In this document: piece by piece, positions 10,648-21,514 of the stretch
How the letters are laid out: each line of letters begins with the position of its first letter
How positions within the stretch are numbered: the first letter of the stretch is position 1
DNA from: Adiantum capillus-veneris
Taxonomy: Eukaryota > Streptophyta > Polypodiopsida > Polypodiales > Pteridaceae
Assembly (NCBI GenBank): GCA_014529385.2
Contig: CM043944.1
Coordinates: 76,587,884 to 76,651,883 of the forward strand
Direction: 5' to 3'
DNA length: 64,000 bases
Made by a program: the position numbers and the translations under genes
Notes under the pieces: model-generated
Told to the model about the DNA's origin: nothing
Databases searched by the model: none
Seen by the model: only the letters and a program-made list of their open reading frames with translations

Positions 10648-11571
10648 TCACTCAATTTTCTTAGCTCGATATTTCTGACACAACTCCTTCAGCCTCAGTT
10701 CCTTTTTCCAGCTCTTGGTGTTGTTGGTCTGGATTTTGATTCTGCCACTCGCCCCTTCTATGGTTAAGGTCTGGTTGGCGTAGTCATGAACATCATGTGC
10801 TGTTCTTAACCATGGGCGTCCTGATAGCATTCCATATGCTCCCTGGACATCCAAAACTAGGAAACTAGTTTTGAATTTTTCCCTCCCCACTCTTATTTGC
10901 ATGTTTTCAATCATGCCCGTCGCTTGTACGACTCGATGATCTGCCATTCTTACTTTGAATGGTGCTGGTTTCATGTTAGTGATACCCATTCTTTGCTGAA
11001 AATGGGCTCCTATTATATTGACTCCTGCTCCTCCATCCACTATGACGTTTGAAAGAGGTTACCACTGCTTCCTGACCTTGTAATCTACCTGAATAAGTGA
11101 AACTTCATCATCGTGGACAGCCTTCAGGTCCACCGTTCTGGCCTCTGCCTCAGTCTTCCCGCGTTGTCTGATAAAGTTGGCCACCTCCGGTAAGGTCTTT
11201 CTTATATCCTCCAGTTCTACAGTCAGCTTCTGGATTCTCTCACAAATTTTCACCTGAATTTCCTCTCGCTCCTGGTGAGACTGATTGTTGTCAGAACTTG
11301 AAGAACTAGTGTCTTCACACCCATCCACTCCCATTTCATCAGCTAGTCCGTGTACTACAGCCAGCATGGTCTCTGTCATGGCCGGTACTAACTGATATTT
11401 ATCAGTCGATTGGGCCGGTATCTTCTGAATGATCCTAGCCTCGAAACTTTTCGGCTGCTCTGGCAGCTTCTTAGTCTCTGTGATTTTAGCTGCTATTTCC
11501 CTCTGCTCTTGCCACTCATCTACCACCTTTTCTTTACCTTTGGCCTTCCAACTTCCCTTTGCTGGGCCCAC
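10648..11571 (-). pseudogene. G2 retropepsin with upstream linker
   Basis: Aspartic protease module that would cleave the polyprotein. The active-site segment is VDGGAGVNI at the start of the 10648-11040 block, and the flap-distal motif is LSGRPWL. The upstream linker (11059-11571) is Ser- and Glu-rich with a predicted helical segment. A TAA separates linker and protease in the same frame. From 10285 to 10647 is a poorly conserved acidic spacer with several stops that leads into RT. Confidence 0.85.
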
Positions 11572-13085
11572 TTGCTGCTGTTAGGATTAGCTGGTACTTC
11601 TGAAATGTCTGGAATTTCTTCAATGATCACTCCCTTGCTCCTGGTAACTACTCTGACTGAGACTGGCTCTAGTGCCTTAGCCTCAGTAGCAGTCGTTTCT
11701 GGTGCATCTGGACATTGGGCTGCAAAATGACCATACTTCCCACAGGTGTAGCAATTCATGCTTCTGGTCTGGAAGTTGCCTCTTCCTCATCCTCTGCCCA
11801 TTCCTGGTTGGTATCTGCCTCGTCCTTGACCAGTACCACTAGTACCTGGTCCTTCTTCTTGGGCTACTTTGATTGGTTCTGCCTTCACTGGTTCCGTGTA
11901 GGCAACCACTGATAGATCCTTTCCTTTCTTAAAATGATGAATTCGGATGCCACAATTATTCCATAGGTGACCGAAGGCCTTGTAGTAGGTACATTGTGGG
12001 CATTCCGTGGAGATGTGGTCCTTGGATTTACATCTTGAACACCAAGTCTCCATCTTCCGAACCGGTTGTCTTGTGTGGCTAATCTCTGCAATTTGCCTAG
12101 CCATTTCTTCAATTCTCTTGGTCCATGATCCTTTCTTTGCTTTTTCCTTTGTCCGATTATCGGAGCTACTCTCGGAGCTGCTGGATGTTTCACTGGAATC
12201 GGTTGCTTCAGTAGCCAAACTACTGCTACTGGTCCTTCGCTTCTTGTGGCTCTTTTCTTTCTTAGCCTGTAGTTCCAGTTTTAATGCTCGTTGGACCAGG
12301 TCGTTGAATTTATTTGTAGGGGCTGGTACTTCTTGTTCTCTCAGCTTCTTGCTTCTGAACCCATTCAGAAACCATGCCCTTAATCTCTTCTCAGACGGTG
12401 GTTCTTGCAACTGTCTGGTCAGTTCTTTGATCTTTTAGACATAGCTGCGGACTGACAAATTCCTCTGTTTGATCTGATCCAATTCACAGAGAATATCCTC
12501 ATCCCCTCGATTGTCGGAATATTCCAACCTGAAGGCCTTAAGTAATTTATTATATGATCTCAGTTGGCATGCAGGGTAATGGTAATACCATTTTCTTGCT
12601 GCTTCCTTCAAGGTTTGTGGAAAGTATTCCCCCCAATCATCTTCATCAATGTTTTTTAGTTCAGCATACTGCTCAAAATCTTGTACGTGAACATCAGGAT
12701 CATCCTTTTTCCCTCCTTTGAACATGGGAAAGGAAATCTTCAGGGAAGCGGTGTAATCATTTCGATTACTGCTAATCCCGCCAGTTCTCTTCTTGGCTTC
12801 AGACTGACGCTTGGGAGCCTTCTTGCAGTTGTCAGTGTCAGCATCCCAATCAATCTCTGTCTTTGTCTCAGTATCAGTATCCTCTCTATTTTGTCTGCTA
12901 GAAGTTCGGTAACTTCCCTTTCTGCCTTTGATATGCTCATCTTTCTGGCGAGACCGAGAACTCTTGGAACTCTTTGCCTTTCGTGCTTCCCGTTCTGCCC
13001 GTCGGCGTCGAGAATGACTGGAATGCTGTGAGTCCTGCGCCTCACCAGCCTGACTATGCTCCTCTTGAGCCTCAGTGTCAGTCAT
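11520..13085 (-). pseudogene. G2 gag with three zinc knuckles
   Basis: Capsid-nucleocapsid precursor. The N-terminus (ATG at 13085) is Arg/Ser/Lys-rich, followed by the retrotransposon gag fold with KWYYHYPA and a block of charged helices. Three CCHC-type knuckles follow. CSRCKSKDHISTEC is intact. CTYYKAFGHLWNNC has lost the second Cys. CYTCGKYGHFAAQC is intact. An in-frame TAA after RSYV and another stop near 11787 interrupt it, and a frameshift near 11571 leads into the protease linker. Multiple knuckles recall the gag at 51562-53118 of G3. Confidence 0.88.
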
Positions 13086-13236
13086 TTTCTCTTTCTTGGG
13101 GTCAGACTCTCTTCCTCACTCCTCAGAAATGGGGTCCACACGATTGGTAGATTTTCGGCCACGATTGGATTTTGGTGCCATTTGCTGAAAACTTCAACTG
13201 GGAGAAGAGTCTTTCAGTCAACGAGCTTTAGCTCTA

Positions 13237-13252
13237 GTCACCGTGATCGCCA
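13237..13252 (-). other. Candidate primer-binding site of G2
   Basis: On the minus strand TGGCGATCACGGTGAC begins three bases after the 5' LTR. It has the TGG start expected for pairing with a tRNA CCA end. It resembles an Arg-tRNA type site rather than the initiator-Met site used by the other elements here, but I cannot confirm the tRNA. Confidence 0.6.
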
Positions 13253-13255
13253 AAA

Positions 13256-13725
13256 TGGAATTGGAGCTGATCTCTTGAGACAGCTAATTCCAGTGCTGAA
13301 GGATTTCAGCTACTTAGAGTAGGAAGAGTTCAGACAACACACTAGATAGAAATCAGTGACTAGACTGAAATATGAATACTGAAATGAGAATCAGACTTAA
13401 AGACTGAAATAAAGTTCAGCTTCAGATTCAGAAGACTGTTGAGAAGTCAGTATCACTGGAATATATATATATCATGATTGAGATTACAGTGAATATGATT
13501 ACAGAGAGAGAAAGTGTAGCCGATAATACTGCCACTGATGCTCAAGTGCAATTATAGCTCAAAGCGCTAATACAAGTGATAAAAATTGCCTCCCCGATAT
13601 CAAAGTAATGGGCCCTATTTATATGCTTCGGGTTTACCGTAGTAATTACTCTAGTAATTAGTAAGTGATTCACTGCCCATCTTCTAAGAACACGTTCCCA
13701 CATGGTGACGCGCCAGCCGTCTACA
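13256..13725 (-). mobile_element. 5' LTR of G2
   Basis: A 470-bp LTR, the partner of 3122-3593, with ends TGTAGACGG and AATTCCA on the minus strand. It is followed by the target duplication ATTGC at 13726-13730. Confidence 0.93.
13616..13623 (-). promoter_or_regulatory. TATA box in G2 5' LTR
   Basis: TATAAATA on the minus strand, about 105 bases from the 5' end of the LTR. It is well placed to drive the G2 genomic transcript and is conserved in the 3' LTR. Confidence 0.55.
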
Positions 13726-13730
13726 ATTGC

Positions 13731-14046
13731 CTGTGAGTAAGTAGAATAGGGAGTTTTCAGGCTTGCAGTGCGCCTGCCTTTGTGCAGTTAACGGGGCATC
13801 ACCGTTGAGAGCTATGGTCTTAATAGTGGAGTGCTATGGGGCTTGCCTACGGCTTAACCACTATTGAGCTATTAGAAGCTTGATAGGAACCGGTGCTGTT
13901 TTGGTGTCGAAAGACCCTCTCTTCTATTCCTTGCAATTAATGGTATTCGAGCCGTGGATACAATAGCTTGAGTGCTTTTTCTAAAGGGGTAAAGAGGAGT
14001 AGCAACTAGGGCTTGAAGTGCCAAAGTACACCTAAAAGTTGTTAGA
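13731..14046 (+). other. G1 untranslated leader, resumed after G2
   Basis: The continuation of the G1 leader after the second copy of the ATTGC duplication. It runs to the gag ATG at 14047 with no ORF of note. Confidence 0.8.
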
Positions 14047-16221
14047 ATGGCTGAAAATAGTAAAGAGAGTGAAATTAATGTTGATAACTTTGATTTTGCT
14101 CATGAGCAAGCTACTAATGATGCTTCAATGCTTGTTAACTATCTTGTTTCTAGGCTTCAACAAGCCATGGGGAATCCATCTCTCCAAAGTGCAGTGCAAC
14201 GGCAGCTCCGTGCTCACGGGATTCTCCAAGCTCATCACCATGACGAGAGAACACCTAGGAAGCCTCCTTGTGAGACTCTCAAAAGAGGTCTCTCTCCGAT
14301 TCGGGAAGAAGAAGAGAATCCATACAAAGGGCTCAAGAATTTACTTCTTGATGATGCATCTCGTTCCCAAAGGAGAACTCAAGAGCCTCCACCGAAGGAA
14401 CGAGAAAGAAGTGAGTCTCCCACCACCTCGACGGAGATGGCTCCACGAAGACGGCGGGCTAAACGCTCTCCATCACCACCAAAGCAGAGAAGACCATCAC
14501 ACTCTTCTCCACGCCATAATTCAAAGAGGGATGATAAAAAGCAAGAGAAAAAAAAGGCGAGAAAGAGGACATCCTCTTCTCCATCTTCTTCATCCTCTTC
14601 CTCTTATGAAAGCTATGGTAAAGACGACGAAGATCAAGACAAGAAAAAGGCGAGAAAGAGGTCACCCTCTTCTACACCTTCTTCAAATTCTTCACCTTGT
14701 GAAGAAAGTGATGGTGCAACCTTTGAACCATCAAAAAGAAGAGGCCATAGGAAATCCTATGCCGCATGGAAGAGGTCATCCAAGCCGAAGAAGTTCAAAG
14801 AGGGAGGGAAGAGCATCTCTTTCCTTACCTATGATGACACCTTTGGTGCTACGGACAAAGTCTTGGCCTTTATCCAACAGTTCGATGTGGCGTTTGGAGA
14901 TGAGGGCTTCACGGAGTCCTCTAAGCTACGCCATGTAGCTATGCACTTTCAAAAGTCCGCCAGGCAATGGTGGTCTAGCCTACGAGCCAACGGTGAAGCT
15001 CCATGAACATGGAAAGCTTTAAGAGCTTCCATTATGAAGCAGTTTTTGGCCACCGATGCCAAAGACAAAGTACTCACCGAATGGCGAAGCTTAAAGCTCT
15101 CTCCCAATGAATCCATCCACAAATATGTAGACACGTTTTGGGACCTACAACTCAAGGCCACTGTCTTCACAAAGTTGGATTTTGGAGAGCAAAAGCAACA
15201 ATTTTGTGCGGGCTTAACCGAAGAAATGGTAGAGTATGTCAACTCCCAAAGGCCACGTACCATATCAGCGGTAATACACCATACTATGGTGGCCTCACGA
15301 ATCAATTTCCAAACAGGGGCTAAAAGAAATAATAAGCCCCCAGAAAACAAGGGTTACAATGAGCCTAAGGGGAAGGACAATGTCCAAAAGTCTCCTAAGG
15401 GAAACTCCAACAAAGCTAAAGAGAAGGGAGTTTACAAAGGTAAGAACAAACTCTCTCCTGAAGAGCTTGAGCGTTATCACAAGGATAACCGGTGTTTCAA
15501 GTGCGGCGAACAAGGGCATGCGTACCACACTTGTCCCCAAAAGAACAACCGCCAAGATCCTCCTAGAGCTTCCTTGGTTGAAATCCAAGAGGAGGAGACT
15601 CACCAAACTCATCACAAAGGATCTCCTCTATGCCATGCTTGGGGAAAGGTAAGAGAACATGATGCTTTTATTCTCTTTGACCCTGGTTCTACTCACAATT
15701 TTATATCTATAGAGTTGGCCACCAAGCTAGGCATACAATCCTACAAGATGGGAGATGTCCTACCCGCAGACAGTGCCTTCAAGGGGCAAGAAGCTTCAGT
15801 CACTCCCTTAATCGGGAAATTGAGGCTTCATGTCCAAGGCTATGTGGACAAACAGGACTTCTTTATCTCTCCTCTCAAGCATGAGGATGTAATCCTAGGG
15901 GCACCATGGTTTGACCGCCTGGCTGCCGATGTTAAATTTCTTGAAAGGAGAATCTCCTTTAAGTTCAGGGAAAAAGACATGTATATAGATGCCAAGGAAA
16001 TGGGTAACACTATTCCCATTGTACATACACCAGCTTTCAACAAGTCAATAAAGAGCTCTATTTCCGTGTACATGATTTTTGTTAAAGATTCTCAAAATGA
16101 ACCTAATGCTTTAGCAAAAGAAAATAAAAGCAACCAAAAGGAATTAGAGTTATCCAATTTTCTCAAGGGGTTTCAAGATGTTTTTATTGTTGACATCCCT
16201 TGTGAGCTACCTCCTAAATGA
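14047..16221 (+). pseudogene. G1 gag and protease
   Basis: Gag starts with ATG at 14047. An unusually long Arg/Ser/Lys-rich, low-complexity N-terminal region (residues about 75-250) precedes the gag fold, with HFQKSARQWWSSL and EWRSLKL motifs. A single CCHC knuckle, CFKCGEQGHAYHTC, follows, then the protease with DPGSTHNFIS as active site and VILGAPWF as the distal motif. An in-frame TGA at 15004-15006 lies inside gag, and another at 16219-16221 ends the stretch just before RT; both are one base from CGA or TGG. In a chromovirus these modules form one polyprotein with pol. Confidence 0.9.
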
Positions 16222-17520
16222 GGTAATGATGACCATGCAATTGAACTTCTTCCAGGAAGTTCACCACCTAACAAACCTCCTTATAGAGTTTCTCATGCTC
16301 AACAAGAGGAGATTATGCGGCAAGTGCATGAGTTAGTTGAGAAGGGCATGGTTAAGCCTAGCTCATCTCCATTTTGCTCACCTGTGCTATTAGTGCAAAA
16401 GAAAGACGACACATATCGTATGTGTGTCGACTATAGAGCACTAAATAGGATCACTATCTAGAATAGGTTTCCCATTCCACGGGTAGAAGACCTATTTGAT
16501 AAGCTACAAGGATCGACCTACTTTAGTAGGATTGACCTAAAAAGTGGCTATCATCAAATAAGGATAGTTGATCAAGACATTGTAAAGACCGCATTTCGCA
16601 CTACATTTGGTCTTTACAAATACATTGTCATGCGTGTTGGCTTGACCAATGCACTAGCCACATTCAATCGCTTGATGGAGAAGCTGTTGAGGCCTCATCG
16701 AACCTTCACTGGAGTGTTCTTTGATGATATTATCATCTACTCTAATTCATTAGACGAATACAAGAAACACCTCCAGGTAATATTTCAAGTTTTGAGAGAG
16801 AATAAATTTTATGTTAATCGAAAGAAAAGTGAATTTTTCTTGCAAGAGATTCAATATTTAGGTCATATTATCTCTCAAGATGACATCCAAATGGATCCAT
16901 CAAAGTTAGAGGTAATAAAAGGATGGCCTAAATAGGAATCTTCATGAACTAAGAAGCCTTATAGGTATGTGTGCATACTATAGACGCTTCATAGAAAAGA
17001 TCTCACAAATTGCGGGACCATTACATGACCTAACAAAGAAAAGCGTTAGGTATACATGGTCTACTAAGGAGAACAATGATTTCAAAAAGCTTAAAGAAAA
17101 GCTTATCTCTCAACCTGTGCTTACACTACCGGATCTCTCAAAACCATTTGAGGTCCAATGTGATGCTTGTGGTGATTGCCTTGGAGCTGTTTTTCTCCAA
17201 GAAGGGCACGCCATAGGCTATGAGAGTCGAAGGCTCAACCCTGTTGAGCAAGCTCTAGGCATATACGAAAAGGAACTCCTTGCAGTTCTACATGCCTTAG
17301 ACTCATGGAAGCACTATTTATTGGGGACTCCTTTTATTCTACGAACGGATCACCAAAGTCTTAAGTACTTCATGATGCAGACCAAGCTCTCCGACAAACA
17401 AATGAGGTGGGCAAATCTCCTTTCGCAATTTCATTTTCATATTGCTCACATTGCTGGCAAGCATAATCAAGTAGCTGATGCACTCTCAAGACGATCGAGA
17501 GTGAATGCAGTTTCCATAGC
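16222..17520 (+). pseudogene. G1 reverse transcriptase and RNase H
   Basis: RT blocks appear in order: [28 protein letters not shown] (usually PFGLTNAP, so altered), and catalytic FFDDIIIYS. RNase H shows CDACGDCLG, EKELLAVLHAL and TDHQSLKY, ending at HNQVADALSR. A TAG at 16459-16461 lies between VDYRALN and the FPIPRVEDL block. A one-base frameshift lies between 16935 and 16967, just after the connection KGWP. All catalytic acids remain readable. Confidence 0.92.
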
Positions 17521-18994
17521 CACTCACAATGATCTATCTTCAATGATGGATGAGTACGCTATTGATCCCGATGTTAGAGATGTGATTTCAGCCCTTGCAT
17601 TAGGGAAGAAAGAAGAACCATTTACTTTACAAGATGGTTATCTTCTCTATGGAAATAGACTATGTGTTACTTTCTCACTACGTGAGAAAGTAATGTATGA
17701 ATCTCATGCTCCACCTTATGCGGGGCATAGGGGGATTCAGTCTACCGTAAAGGGAATTGAAACATATTTCTATTGGCCTACCATGAAAGTAAACATACAA
17801 GAGTATGTTTCTAAATGTGTGGTATGCCAAAAGACAAAATTTGATGGAGGGAAGCAACTTGGATTGCTTCAACGCTTGCCAATCCCTAATTCACCATGGG
17901 AGAGCATATCCATGGATTTTATCTTTGGATTGCCTAAGTCTATGCATGGGAATACGGGAATATGGACGATAGTAGACAGGTTCAGTAAACAAGCTCATTT
18001 TATACCTGTCAAAAAGACTATCAAAGCCCATCAAATGGCAACCCTCTTCATTTCACAAATTTTCAAGTACCATGGCTTGCCAATGTCTATAGTGTCGGAT
18101 AGAGATCCTAGAATGACCAGTAATTTCTAAAAGGGTCTCTTTGAGAATTTAGGAACAAGGCTAAACTTCTCTTCGGCCTATCATCCATAAACGGATGGCC
18201 AAAGTGAAATAGCTAACCTAACAATTCTCGATCTACTAAAAGCCTATGTAACGGAAGTAGATCAAAGATCCCAATGGGAGACGTACTTACCCTTAGTGGA
18301 GTATGCTTACAATAACACTGTACATACTTCCACGGGAAAAGAACCTTTCGAGGTAATTGAGGGAAGATCAAAAAGTCCCTTGCTACTTAAGGTACATGGG
18401 AAGATCTTCGCTGCAGATGAGTATAGCCGAGACCTACAAGAATCTTTTCAAAAGATTAAGGATGCTATCTCTATCTCACAGCAAAGGCAAAAGGCTGCTG
18501 TTGACAAGCACAGAAGAGCCCAAGCCTTTAAAGAAAACAATTGGGTCTTGTTAAAGTTTCCCAAGGCTCGATTAAGGAACATGACGGGAAAGAATCCTAC
18601 AAGCCACCAAAAGTACTATGCTAAACTAGCAAAAAGGTACTATGGTCCCTTCCAGATTCTTAGGCCAATCAATGAGATGGCCTATCAACTCAAGTTGCCC
18701 AATCATTGGCTCATACACAATGATTTCCATGTGAGCCTATTAAAGCCTTACAAAGGAGAGCCACCTCAAGAACCAACTATTGAAGACCCACCGGAGATCG
18801 AGGACCAAGAGGAGGTGCTACAGCCCGAGTCCATTCTCCAACATGAAGACAAGGTATTAAGAGCCGGTAAGACTATCCGACGATATCTTATTAATTTTAA
18901 GAATTATCCTTTTGAAGATGCTAGATGGATGCAAGGCATACAATTAAAGGATAACCTAAACCTTGTCAATGCTTACAATGCTTCCCAAGAGTAA
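17521..18994 (+). pseudogene. G1 integrase with chromodomain
   Basis: The zinc-binding region has HAPPYAGHRGI and CVVCQKTK. The core triad is in SMDFIFGLP, VSDRDPRM and QSEIANL. Two TAA stops (18128-18130 and 18188-18190, the latter one base from CAA) break the core. The C-terminal part has YYGPFQILRPI and HNDFHVSLLKPYKG, then a chromodomain-like segment around 18815-18960 (PESILQHED, RRYLINFKNYPFEDARW). Chromodomains guide chromovirus integration to particular chromatin. The C-terminus ends naturally at 18994. Confidence 0.9.
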
Positions 18995-19413
18995 GCAAAT
19001 GTACAAAATGTTAAAAATAAACAAAGTTTTTTGTCTTATAAGACTCTCTTTTTCTTTATTGTGCACAAAAATGAAGTAGTATGCATGCTTAGATCAAGTT
19101 TGGAGAGACGACGTCTCCCAAACACCAAGTAGAGCTTATCACTCTACTATGGAAGACTGATAGGACTAATGTGCAGACATGCTTGCGGCAGCCTTAGGCT
19201 CTCAAGCACCAAATGGACTAGTCATCCATTGTGGAATGATGTCGTAGGGTAACATAGGGATCCTCTACCCGCTAAGAAAAGGACTCATGAATATGCTTTA
19301 TCTTTTCTACACCATAGTCGAGGACGACTATGATTTCAAGAGAGAGGTAATTTCATAATAATCAATATCTAATTATCCTAAATGATTTTCTCATATTAAA
19401 CTGATCATTTAAT

Positions 19414-19422
19414 GTGGGGAAG
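19414..19422 (+). other. Polypurine tract of G1
   Basis: GTGGGGAAG immediately precedes the proposed 3' LTR start TGCCAGGGG. The 18995-19413 stretch is the 3' untranslated region. The start of the LTR rests on this tract alone because the 5' LTR is truncated. Confidence 0.65.
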
Positions 19423-20943
19423 TGCCAGGGGAGAAAAATCTAGAATATTGGTTAAGCTAGCAGACCGGCCACAATAGGGATCCAAAGGAGGGAAAATAGG
19501 GATCCAAAAGGGGGGCCATCTGCAAAAGAGCCATGTGTAACAATGGGCTAAAAAGACCCTAAGGTTCAGCCCATTAAGACTTCCAAAATGCTAAGGTTCC
19601 AAAATCCAAAGGCTATGTCCAAAGGTCAACCCTAGGGGAATTGGATGCTTTGTGTGTGTAAAAAAAGTCTTTGCATATCCCTACATGGGAGGGGGCGAGC
19701 CTTTCTTCTAGGGGATGAGAGAGAAAGCCACACACACACAAGCTCCCTTTACACAAAGGGAATGAGGGACACGTGTCAGCTCCCTAGGCCAGATGCCCAC
19801 AAGGTGTATCCAATTCCTATTGGATGGCCTTAGAGGTGGAGCAATGAGAATTAGGATAGAGTAAATCTAGTTTAATTAATTTAAAAACACTTAATAAAAA
19901 GAACCAATGAAAATTAAGTCTCCTGGATGATTATTGGACAGCCCGTGAAGGGGTCCAATAGGAATTGAGCAGCCCAATGGGCTACTTAATTCCTATTGGT
20001 CAGAATGGGGAAAGGTCCAATGGGGATTTAATTCATTTAAATCAATTAAGTTTAATTGATTAAGCTCTCACAAAAGGGGAAAGGGGGACACATGTCATAA
20101 GGATATCACTTATGCTGCTTAATAGCCATTGGCTTGACTCGGGGAGGTCCAATGGGGAGCCTGCAAGAGTAAATAGCAAGAGGGATCTCCCAAGAGAGAG
20201 AGGGGGCTGATTTTTGCAAGGAATTATCACACACACACTCACACAATCTCATGTGTGAAGAAAGAGAAGACTATCTCTTCCCAAGCTTTAATGGAGAGCT
20301 CATCACCTACTCCAAGCTTGTGAGATAGAAGCCTACATCGACACACTTTTGGCTTGTGGATGCAAATCCAACCAAGAGCCAAGATTCAATGCATGCTCAT
20401 CTCCTCTATCAAGCTAATTACTAAGCTAAAGATATGCTAAGATGAGTGATTATGTGAAGAGATGTACATCTTTCTCGTAAGATACTCCTTCTTCCTCTCA
20501 ATCTACTCTCATACCCTACTAGCTCTCACCATCTTCAAAGGTGTGTGAGGTCTTGGGTCTAAGAACGGGGATAATTAAAGTTGTGTTTACTAAGTGTTTT
20601 GCGTAGTGCATGAAGCTTTCATCTTCATTGCACTAGCTAGTCTTAAAGGAACACAAAGAATTGTATTGTACAATGTCTCTCTTGATGGGAGAAACCATAA
20701 TACAAAGCCTTTTGGAGGGGGGACCGGCTCCATGCAAATCCGGTCTTCGACTGTTGTCAATAGCTTAATTTCTCTCTCTTTTGAAAGTATTGTTGAGGCT
20801 ATCTAACTAGGTGTTATGCTTTTTGTTGCTCTCTCCACCCAAGCACTCTTGTAATTCTCATTAGGAATCTATTCTAATGAAATGCCCACTATGTTCATGC
20901 TAATTTCCGCTACACACAAGTTTTTAGGCCATTAAATGTTACA
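19423..20943 (+). mobile_element. 3' LTR of G1
   Basis: About 1.5 kb, beginning TGCCAGGGG and ending TTACA. Its last 966 bp match the truncated 5' LTR at 2071-3035. The start is inferred from the polypurine tract and the TG dinucleotide. The flank after it begins TGATG, whose partner duplication was lost with the 5' end. Confidence 0.85.
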
Positions 20944-21514
20944 TGATGACATATTTGTGGATATCAAGGGCATAGAATAGCACCTTTAGGCTCGATCTTA
21001 AGTTCGAGCCTCAAGTGCAGAGTCAGGGAATAAAAATTCACTTTTAGGCTCAAACTTAAGTTTGAGCTTCCTCTCCATATGCTAATGTAGCAGTAGGGTG
21101 CATGCCTAGCCTCACGACATCCTTCTAGCTAGAAAAATTCACTTTTAGGCTTAAACTTAAGTTTGAGCTTCCTCTCCATATGCTAATGTAGCACTAGGGT
21201 GCTCGCTTAGCCTCATGACATCCTCTCCATATTCTAATGTATCACTAGGGTACACGCTTAGCCTCATGACATCCTTTTGGCTAGAAAAATCATAGAGATT
21301 CACTTTTAGGCTCAAATTTAATGTAGCACTAACTTGCAAGTCTACTCTCATGAAATCCTTGTAGCTAGCAAGGGTACAAAACAACATCTTTTGGCTCAAA
21401 CTTAAGTTCGAGCCTCGCCTACACATGCTAGTGTTTTTTTTAAAATGTACTATTTAACTTAAAAATATGCTCCTTGTTTAGGTTCTAATACTGTTCTGTT
21501 TGGTTGTTTTAGGA
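20944..21514. repeat. Tandem array of palindrome-bearing ~100-bp units
   Basis: Several degenerate direct repeats, each with a palindrome around the core AACTTAAGTT. The best copy is the 20-bp perfect palindrome GCTCAAACTTAAGTTTGAGC near 21048. Each palindrome is followed by a CTCTCCATATGCTAATGTAG-like segment and a CTTAGCCTCATGACATCC-like segment. Related units recur in the intron near 23080-23170 and downstream at about 25400-26500. The stretch leads into a probable 3' splice site at 21510. Confidence 0.75.

Larger units (their letters stand above)
3122..13725 (-). mobile_element. Gypsy element G2 (Tat/Athila-like) with post-integrase ORF
   Basis: A complete 10.6-kb minus-strand element inserted 86 bp after the G1 LTR. 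Target duplication ATTGC is present at 3117-3121 and 13726-13730. The LTRs are only ~470 bp, and about 16 substitutions separate them by eye (about 3.4%). Order on the minus strand: 5' LTR, candidate primer site, gag, protease, RT, RNase H, integrase, a short spacer, a ~3-kb accessory ORF, polypurine tract, 3' LTR. The integrase has no chromodomain, and the protease reads DGGAG, both features I associate with the Tat/Athila branch. Multiple nonsense codons, mostly explicable as C to T changes, break every ORF. Confidence 0.93.
2071..20943 (+). mobile_element. Gypsy chromovirus G1, interrupted by G2
   Basis: A plus-strand Ty3/gypsy element. Order: truncated 5' LTR (2071-3035), primer site, 86 bp of leader, the nested G2 insertion (3122-13725), leader (13731-14046), gag-protease (14047-16221), RT/RNase H, integrase with C-terminal chromodomain (to 18994), polypurine tract, and 3' LTR (19423-20943). 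The chromodomain places it among plant chromoviruses. The coding region has at least five in-frame stops and one frameshift, so it is dead. Its 5' end was removed by the event that left the C1 solo LTR at 1271-2070. Confidence 0.9.

Noticed and set aside
12007-13031. Long plus-strand ORFs opposite the G2 gag
   Set aside because: They are antisense shadows of the Ser/Arg/Glu-rich gag; the minus strand has all the domain motifs.
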